Shown here: in pieces, positions 59,417 to 64,000 of the stretch
Layout: each line of letters begins with the position of its first letter
How positions within the stretch are numbered: the first letter of the stretch is position 1
Assembly (NCBI GenBank): GCA_965229605.1
Contig: OZ245892.1
Coordinates: 1,674,001 to 1,738,000, forward strand
Length of the DNA stretch: 64,000 nt
DNA from: G965229605 sp965229605
GTDB lineage: Bacteria; Pseudomonadota; Alphaproteobacteria; CBDDJK01
Reading direction: 5' to 3'
Position numbers and translations under genes: made by a program
Notes under the pieces: generated by a model
What the model saw: only the letters and a program-made list of their open reading frames with translations
What the model was told of the DNA's origin: nothing
Database searches by the model: none

Positions 59417-61183
59417 TTAGCGCAATTCGTCAAGCGGCGTGATGCCCAGCACCGAAAGGCCGGAGGCCAGGACGCTCTTCACCCCTTGCACCAGGGCCAG
59501 GCGTGCTTTTGTGCCGGGGACGTCATCGGGCTGGATAAAGCGCAGTTCTGTCTGTTCTTTTCCCATGGTCCATAGAGCATGAAAGGCTCCGGCGAGGTCT
59601 TGCAGGTAATAGACAATGCGGTGGGGTTCTTCTGCGAGGGCAGCGGCTTCCACTTGCCGGGGCCAGAAAGACAGGGTTTTCAGCACCTGGCGTTCGGCAT
59701 CAGAGGCAAGCAGCCCGTGATCAGCCTTTGCCAGTGCGTCAGAGGTCAACTCCGCTTCCCCGAAATGCGTTGCGGCCTGGCGCAGAACCGACACCGTGCG
59801 CGCATGGGCATAATGGACATAAAAGACGGGATTATCGCGGGATTGATCCTTTACCCGCTCCAGGTCAAAATCAAGCGGCGCATCCGGCTTGCGGGTTAAC
59901 AGGTAAAAGCGCACGACATCGGCCCCGACTGCATCAATCAAATCCTGCAAGGAGACAAAATTCCCGGACCGTTTCGACATTTTGAGCGGCTGTCCATCGG
60001 ATACAAATTTCACCATCTGGCAGATTTTGATGGTCAGATGCGCTTTGCCCTGGCTTATTGCCGTCAAGGCTGATTGAACACGGCGCACATAGCCGGCATG
60101 ATCAGCCCCCCAGACGTTAATCTGATAGGAAAATCCGCGCCGCCATTTATCATAATGATAGGCAATATCGGTGGCAAAATAGGTCCAGCTTCCATCCGAT
60201 TTACGCAAGGGCCGGTCACAATCATCGCCAAATTCTGTGGCCCGGAATAAAAGCTGTGTGCGCGGCTCCCAGTCATCAGGTGGCGGCTTGCCTTTGGGCG
60301 GATCAAGGGTGCCGTGGTATAAAAGCCCAAGTTCGGTCAGTCGCTCCATCATGGCATCCACCGCCCCTGAATCAACCAGGGCCTTTTCGGACGAAAAAAC
60401 ATCATGACGCACCCCGAGGGCTTCAAGATCAGCCTTGATGATCGCCATCATGGAGTCAACCGCAAAGGGACGGATTTTTTCGCGCAAAGCCTCCTGCGAT
60501 AAAGCCGGTGTGCCTTTTTCCATTTCCGCCAGTTCCTGGCCGGGTGCAATCAGATAGTCCCCCGGATAGAGCCCGTCTGGAATATCTCCCACCTGTTCGC
60601 CCATCGCTTCACGGGCGCGATGCCATAAACTATCCGATAATTTATCAATCTGTGCCCCGGCATCATTGACGTAATATTCACGGGTCACCTCATAGCCAGC
60701 CTTTTCCAAAAGCCCGGACAGGCAATCCCCAACCACACTGCCCCGGGCGTGGCCGACATGAAGCGGGCCGGTTGGATTGGTTGACACAAATTCAACCGTG
60801 ACCTTTTGCCCCTTCCCCATTCTGCTGTCGCCATAATGGTTGCCAGCTTTCAGAATAGTGCCAAGCTGTCTTTGCCAAAAATCGGCTTTCAGTGTCATAT
60901 TGATAAAGCCGGGCCCAGCAATATCGGCCTTTGCACATTCTTCCCAGGCCTGAATAAAGGGCAGAAGAACCTCTGCTATCGCACGGGGCGATAAACGTAG
61001 CGGCTTGGCCAGCACCAGGGCCACATTGGTTGCCAGATCACCATGCGCCGGATCTCGCGGCGGCTCCAGCGTGAGGGCAAGATTTTCAATATTATCAAGC
61101 GGCGGCAAAACCCCTTGCCCGCAGGCTGCCCCAAGATCAGCCCGAAGCCGCTTGTCGAGATCATGAAAAATATTGTCAGACAT
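59417..61183 (-). CDS. argS: Arginyl-tRNA synthetase
   Basis: A 588-residue class I synthetase. I start at MSDNIFHDLD (61183). The HIGH-type motif is HVGH in NPTGPLHVGHARGS, and KMSK lies in LKMSKRSGNF. The C-terminal anticodon-binding domain starts near residue 460 (DNPVFYVHYAHARTVSVLR) and ends with SVLGITPLDELR. It charges tRNA-Arg. In some alphaproteobacteria an SPOR-domain protein follows; here it is followed by groES on the same strand. Confidence 0.97.
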   Translation of the reverse strand: MSDNIFHDLDKRLRADLGAACGQGVLPPLDNIENLALTLEPPRDPAHGDLATNVALVLAKPLRLSPRAIAEVLLPFIQAWEECAKADIAGPGFINMTLKADFWQRQLGTILKAGNHYGDSRMGKGQKVTVEFVSTNPTGPLHVGHARGSVVGDCLSGLLEKAGYEVTREYYVNDAGAQIDKLSDSLWHRAREAMGEQVGDIPDGLYPGDYLIAPGQELAEMEKGTPALSQEALREKIRPFAVDSMMAIIKADLEALGVRHDVFSSEKALVDSGAVDAMMERLTELGLLYHGTLDPPKGKPPPDDWEPRTQLLFRATEFGDDCDRPLRKSDGSWTYFATDIAYHYDKWRRGFSYQINVWGADHAGYVRRVQSALTAISQGKAHLTIKICQMVKFVSDGQPLKMSKRSGNFVSLQDLIDAVGADVVRFYLLTRKPDAPLDFDLERVKDQSRDNPVFYVHYAHARTVSVLRQAATHFGEAELTSDALAKADHGLLASDAERQVLKTLSFWPRQVEAAALAEEPHRIVYYLQDLAGAFHALWTMGKEQTELRFIQPDDVPGTKARLALVQGVKSVLASGLSVLGITPLDELR

Positions 61184-61375
61184 AGATGACCATGCTTTGA
61201 TTAAATGATGCTGTAAATATTCTGGGTAAATATTCTGCTGGGCAAACCCTGTCAAGCTGGCCTAAAGAATGTGCGGACGCTTAAATTTTAGGCAAAACTG
61301 CACAAAAAAAGATCAATTCTGGTTGGCAATTTGCATAAAGAATTTGATTTATAAGCAAAAAACCTGTGCTGTGAT

Positions 61376-61393
61376 TTGGCATAAAACATGCTG
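61376..61393 (+). promoter_or_regulatory. Sigma-54-type promoter upstream of glnB
   Basis: TTGGCAT and ATGCTG are arranged so that GG (-24) and GC (-12) are separated by exactly ten bases, the sigma-54 spacing. The predicted start is near 61403, about 50 bases before glnB. Nitrogen-controlled glnBA operons in alphaproteobacteria usually have such a promoter with NtrC. No perfect NtrC site was found. Confidence 0.6.
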
Positions 61394-61451
61394 TCATTTT
61401 GCAGGGCATATCCCCCGCGTAGAGCATGACTATAGAATAAGGAATGACGAA

Positions 61452-61790
61452 ATGAAAAAGATTGAGGCTATTATCAAACCGTTCAAGCTTGACGAGGTAA
61501 AAGAGGCCTTGCATGAGGTTGGCATTCAAGGCATCACGGTTAGCGAGGTCAAGGGTTTTGGTCGTCAGAAGGGCCATACGGAGCTTTATCGCGGAGCGGA
61601 GTATGTCGTTGACTTTCTGCCGAAAGTGAAGTTGGAGATTATTGTTGACGGTTCGATGCTGGAGTCGGCTTTGGAGGCGATAACGACGGCTGCCCGGACG
61701 GGTCGGATTGGAGACGGGAAGATTTTTGTGTCTGACATTGACCAGGTCATTCGCATTCGCACGGGAGAGACGGGGTCGGAGGCTGTTTAG
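61452..61790 (+). CDS. glnB: Nitrogen regulatory protein P-II
   Basis: A 112-residue PII signal protein. The start at MKKIEAIIKPFKLDEV (61452) is standard; upstream in-frame codons fall inside the promoter region. Tyr51 in ELYRGAEYVVDF is the T-loop residue that is uridylylated, and ARTGRIGDGKIFV forms the ATP-binding B-loop. PII senses 2-oxoglutarate and ATP/ADP and controls glutamine synthetase adenylylation and NtrB. The gene is followed by glnA after 135 bases, the classic alphaproteobacterial glnBA pair. Confidence 0.97.
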   Translation: MKKIEAIIKPFKLDEVKEALHEVGIQGITVSEVKGFGRQKGHTELYRGAEYVVDFLPKVKLEIIVDGSMLESALEAITTAARTGRIGDGKIFVSDIDQVIRIRTGETGSEAV

Positions 61791-61925
61791 CGGTTTTTCT
61801 ATAGCCCGGTTCATGAGGAGTCGGGTTTAAAGCCCTGAATACCGGTGATATATTTGCCGGATTTGGAGCTTTATGTAAATATCATCTATCAAAAGACAGG
61901 CTAGTAAAACAAAGGAGAAGTAAAT

Positions 61926-63338
61926 ATGTCGAGTAAAATTCAGAAATTGCTTGAGCGCATCAAGGAAGAGGAAATTGAGTATATTGATTTTCGTTTCACT
62001 GATCCTAAAGGAAAATGGCAGCATCTGAGTCATCATGCGGATACGGTTGATGAGGATTTGCTGACGGACGGAGTCATGTTTGACGGGTCTTCGATTGCTG
62101 GATGGAAAGCGATCAATGAGTCGGACATGATCCTGATGCCGGATCTGGACACGGTGACGATTGATCCGTTTTCAGCCCAGCCGCAGTTGATTGTGACCTG
62201 CGATATTCTGGAGCCCTCGACCGGTCAGCCCTATGGGCGTGATCCGCGCTCGACCGCGAAAAAGGCCATCAGCTATCTGCAAAGCACCGGCATTGGGGAT
62301 CGCGCCTATTTTGGCCCGGAAGCTGAATTCTTTGTGTTTGATGATGTGCGCTGGTCCACCAGCATGGATCATGTCGGCTTCCAGATTGATTCCGAAGAAG
62401 GCCCGTATAACTCAAACCGCCGCTATGAGGGCGGAAATATGGGCCACCGCCCGGCTGTCAAAGGCGGCTATTTCCCGGTTGCACCGGTTGATTCGGGCGG
62501 GGATATGCGCTCTGAAATGGTCTCCACCATCAAGGAAATGGGCGTTTCTGTCGAAAAGCACCACCATGAAGTCGCAAGCTCCCAGCACGAACTCGGCATC
62601 AAATTCGACACCTTGGTGCGCACCGCCGACAATATGCAGATTTATAAATATGTCGTCCATATGGTCGCCCATTCCTATGGCAAAACCGCAACCTTTATGC
62701 CCAAGCCGGTCTATGGAGACAATGGCTCCGGGATGCACGTCCACCAGTCCATCTGGAAAGACAGCACCAACCAGTTTGCCGGTTCTGGCTATGCAGACCT
62801 GTCAGAGACCTGCCTGCATTATATCGGCGGGCTTATCCGCCACGCACGGGCCATCAATGCACTCAGCAACCCGACAACCAACAGCTACAAACGCCTGATC
62901 CCGGGATTTGAAGCACCGGTTCTGCTGGCCTATTCCGCGCGTAACCGCTCGGCCTCCATCCGTATTCCCTACGTCAGCAGCCCTAACGGCAAAAGACTGG
63001 AATGCCGATTCCCCGATGCAACCGCCAATCCCTATCTGGCCTATGCCGCCATGCTGATGGCCGGAATCGACGGAGTCAAAAATAAAATCCATCCGGGCGA
63101 TGCAATGGATAAAAACCTTTACGACTTGCCGCCAGAAGAACTCAAGGACGTGCCAACCGTTTCCGGCTCACTGCGCGAAGCCCTGGAGGCACTCGATCAG
63201 GATCGCGACTTCCTGAAGCAGGGCGACGTGTTCACGGATGACTTCATTGATGCCTATCTTGAATTGAAATGGGAAGACGTCTATCGGTTTGAACATACAC
63301 CGCATCCGGTCGAGTTCGAAATGTATTACTCCTCCTAA
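61926..63338 (+). CDS. glnA: Glutamine synthetase type I
   Basis: A 470-residue type I-beta glutamine synthetase. Metal- and substrate-binding segments are present: DGSSIAGWKAINESDM, FGPEAEFFVFDD, GSGMHVHQSIW and the Asn-rich RNRSASIRIPY region. The adenylylation tyrosine is Tyr399 in DKNLYDLPPEE. It has an AAAGGAGAAG site. The enzyme assimilates ammonia into glutamine and is regulated by PII through GlnE. It ends before a very strong terminator. Confidence 0.98.
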   Translation: MSSKIQKLLERIKEEEIEYIDFRFTDPKGKWQHLSHHADTVDEDLLTDGVMFDGSSIAGWKAINESDMILMPDLDTVTIDPFSAQPQLIVTCDILEPSTGQPYGRDPRSTAKKAISYLQSTGIGDRAYFGPEAEFFVFDDVRWSTSMDHVGFQIDSEEGPYNSNRRYEGGNMGHRPAVKGGYFPVAPVDSGGDMRSEMVSTIKEMGVSVEKHHHEVASSQHELGIKFDTLVRTADNMQIYKYVVHMVAHSYGKTATFMPKPVYGDNGSGMHVHQSIWKDSTNQFAGSGYADLSETCLHYIGGLIRHARAINALSNPTTNSYKRLIPGFEAPVLLAYSARNRSASIRIPYVSSPNGKRLECRFPDATANPYLAYAAMLMAGIDGVKNKIHPGDAMDKNLYDLPPEELKDVPTVSGSLREALEALDQDRDFLKQGDVFTDDFIDAYLELKWEDVYRFEHTPHPVEFEMYYSS

Positions 63339-63360
63339 ATCAAGCGTAAACCCGGTTATA

Positions 63361-63402
63361 AAATCCGGTGCAGGGGCAACCCTGTGCCGGATTTTTATTT
63401 TT
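63361..63402 (+). terminator. Rho-independent terminator of glnA
   Basis: A 15-bp stem (63361-63375 with 63380-63394, one or two G-U pairs) with a GCAA loop is followed by TTATTTTT. It lies 22 bases after the glnA stop. It is one of the strongest terminators in this window. Confidence 0.95.
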
Positions 63403-63449
63403 GCAGCCCGTTTATTTGAAATAACATAAAATAAATAAATTCATTTCCA

Positions 63450-63479
63450 TTGCCGAATATTTTATGGTATAAATACTAT
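63450..63479 (+). promoter_or_regulatory. Possible promoter of the RTX gene
   Basis: TTGCCG (63450-63455) and TACTAT (63474-63479) are 18 bases apart in AT-rich sequence after the glnA terminator. The -35 match is modest. A 12-base palindrome lies about 20 bases downstream. Confidence 0.35.
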
Positions 63480-63497
63480 CGAAGTAGGCATGAGTAA

Positions 63498-63509
63498 TAT
63501 TCGCGAATA
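63498..63509. promoter_or_regulatory. 12-base palindrome TATTCGCGAATA upstream of the RTX gene
   Basis: A perfect palindrome, 66 bases before the RTX start codon and just after a possible promoter. It could be an operator; no matching regulator gene is nearby. Confidence 0.45.
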
Positions 63510-63575
63510 AAACCCGGGCGCGTACAGCTTGATATGATCGCTTGATCAGCCCCGGGTATGGTTGGAGACCAGATA

Positions 63576-64000
63576 ATGGCAGACATCACTGGCACAAATG
63601 GCAACGAAACACTCACGGGAACCGATGAGGATGATGTTATCCTGGGGCTTGATGGTGCTGACTGGCTTTATGGCGAGGACGGAGACGATGTCCTTGAAGG
63701 CGGGAACGGGGATGACAACCTTGATGGCGGCGACGGCGACGATGAAGTCTATGGCGGGGACGGCGAAGACCGTATTTACTATGACGCGCAGGATTCGGTT
63801 ATTGATGGCGGGGGCGGCGATGACACGCTTGATCTGACCGGCAAGATTTATGGGCAGGAAATCAAGTTGGAAGACGGCGGGATCACGGATATTGAACATG
63901 TGGATGGCGGCAGCGGCGGCGACGTCATTACAGGGAGTGGAGATAATAATATCCTGCTCGGCAATGACGGGAATGACACGCTTGACGGGGTTAGCGGGGC
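63576..64000 (+). CDS. RTX (hemolysin-type) calcium-binding repeat protein, partial
   Basis: The frame starts at ATG 63576 with a GGAG site and runs off the right edge (about 141 residues seen). Almost all of it consists of nonapeptide repeats of the form GGxGxDxUx (for example GEDGDDVLEGGNGDDNLDGG), which bind calcium in a beta-roll. RTX proteins are exported by type I secretion using a C-terminal signal, which would lie beyond the window. The repeats start within a few residues of the N-terminus, so the functional domain, if any, must be further right. Confidence 0.92.
   Translation, partial: MADITGTNGNETLTGTDEDDVILGLDGADWLYGEDGDDVLEGGNGDDNLDGGDGDDEVYGGDGEDRIYYDAQDSVIDGGGGDDTLDLTGKIYGQEIKLEDGGITDIEHVDGGSGGDVITGSGDNNILLGNDGNDTLDGVSG

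Noticed and set aside
61791..61925. Possible glutamine-type riboswitch or attenuator before glnA
   Set aside because: Only short, poorly paired stems (CCGG and CCCG/CGGG) were found, with no known aptamer core.
1..64000. tRNA, rRNA, CRISPR or insertion sequence
   Set aside because: No T-loop-like motifs outside genes, no regularly spaced repeats and no transposase with terminal repeats were seen.

Overview
The window reads as a chromosomal segment of a flagellated, ubiquinone-using alphaproteobacterium of moderate GC content. Pointers to that group are thrC overlapping an M16 processing-type peptidase, a DUF1244 protein, COQ7-type ubiquinone hydroxylase, CcmH/CcmI, a TPR-glycosyltransferase, flagellins of the short Rhodospirillales/SAR116-like type, and TRAP uptake linked to an enolase-superfamily enzyme and a PhyH dioxygenase. 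The exact order cannot be fixed from sequence alone. No rRNA, tRNA, CRISPR array, insertion sequence or complete prophage was seen.

Layout. 1-8.6 kb: a minus-strand run of housekeeping genes (M16 peptidase, thrC, ilvD, a GT4 glycosyltransferase, rmuC, an MFS transporter, rph). 8.7-12.5 kb: a small zinc-ribbon gene divergent from flgF-flgG-flgA-flgH. 12.5-14.2 kb: ccmH-ccmI and DUF1244 on minus. 14.3-17.8 kb: GFA protein, amidohydrolase, kdsD and lptC on plus. 17.8-20.6 kb: motA-motB on minus, divergent from flhB. 20.7-24.2 kb: small metabolic genes, then an accessory patch (HI0074/HI0073-type pair, HigBA-type pair, gene remnant). 24.2-33.6 kb: TPR-glycosyltransferase, RodZ-like protein, PleD-like GGDEF protein and smc. 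33.7-35.2 kb: an AT-rich two-gene insert with a pentapeptide-repeat protein. 35.3-41.1 kb: FAD monooxygenase with DUF2783, an MBL/HD-GYP signalling pair, and a YeeE sulfur transporter. 41.3-47.1 kb: a TRAP / enolase-superfamily / PhyH catabolic operon. 47.4-49.5 kb: two facing coiled-coil membrane genes and two toxin-antitoxin pairs. 49.7-54.5 kb: four tandem flagellin genes. 54.6-61.2 kb: trypsin-like protease, DUF2889, coq7, groES-groEL with a CIRCE operator, argS. 61.4-63.4 kb: glnB-glnA behind a sigma-54-type promoter, ending at a strong terminator. 63.6 kb to the end: the start of an RTX calcium-binding protein.

Flagellar genes lie in three separate places (rod/ring genes, motor and export genes, filament genes). 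Rod, P-ring, hook and most export genes must lie elsewhere.

The most unusual signal is in the untranslated parts of the flagellin array. All four leaders carry a short hairpin with the same AGAA loop and covarying stems just upstream of a CCAGAA(A)GGAG ribosome-binding site. The leaders of the two youngest copies also share a long duplicated element, which contains a second compensated hairpin and a conserved three-codon mini-ORF with its own Shine-Dalgarno sequence. Together these suggest post-transcriptional control of flagellin synthesis, possibly by an FlbT-like regulator; that link is inference.
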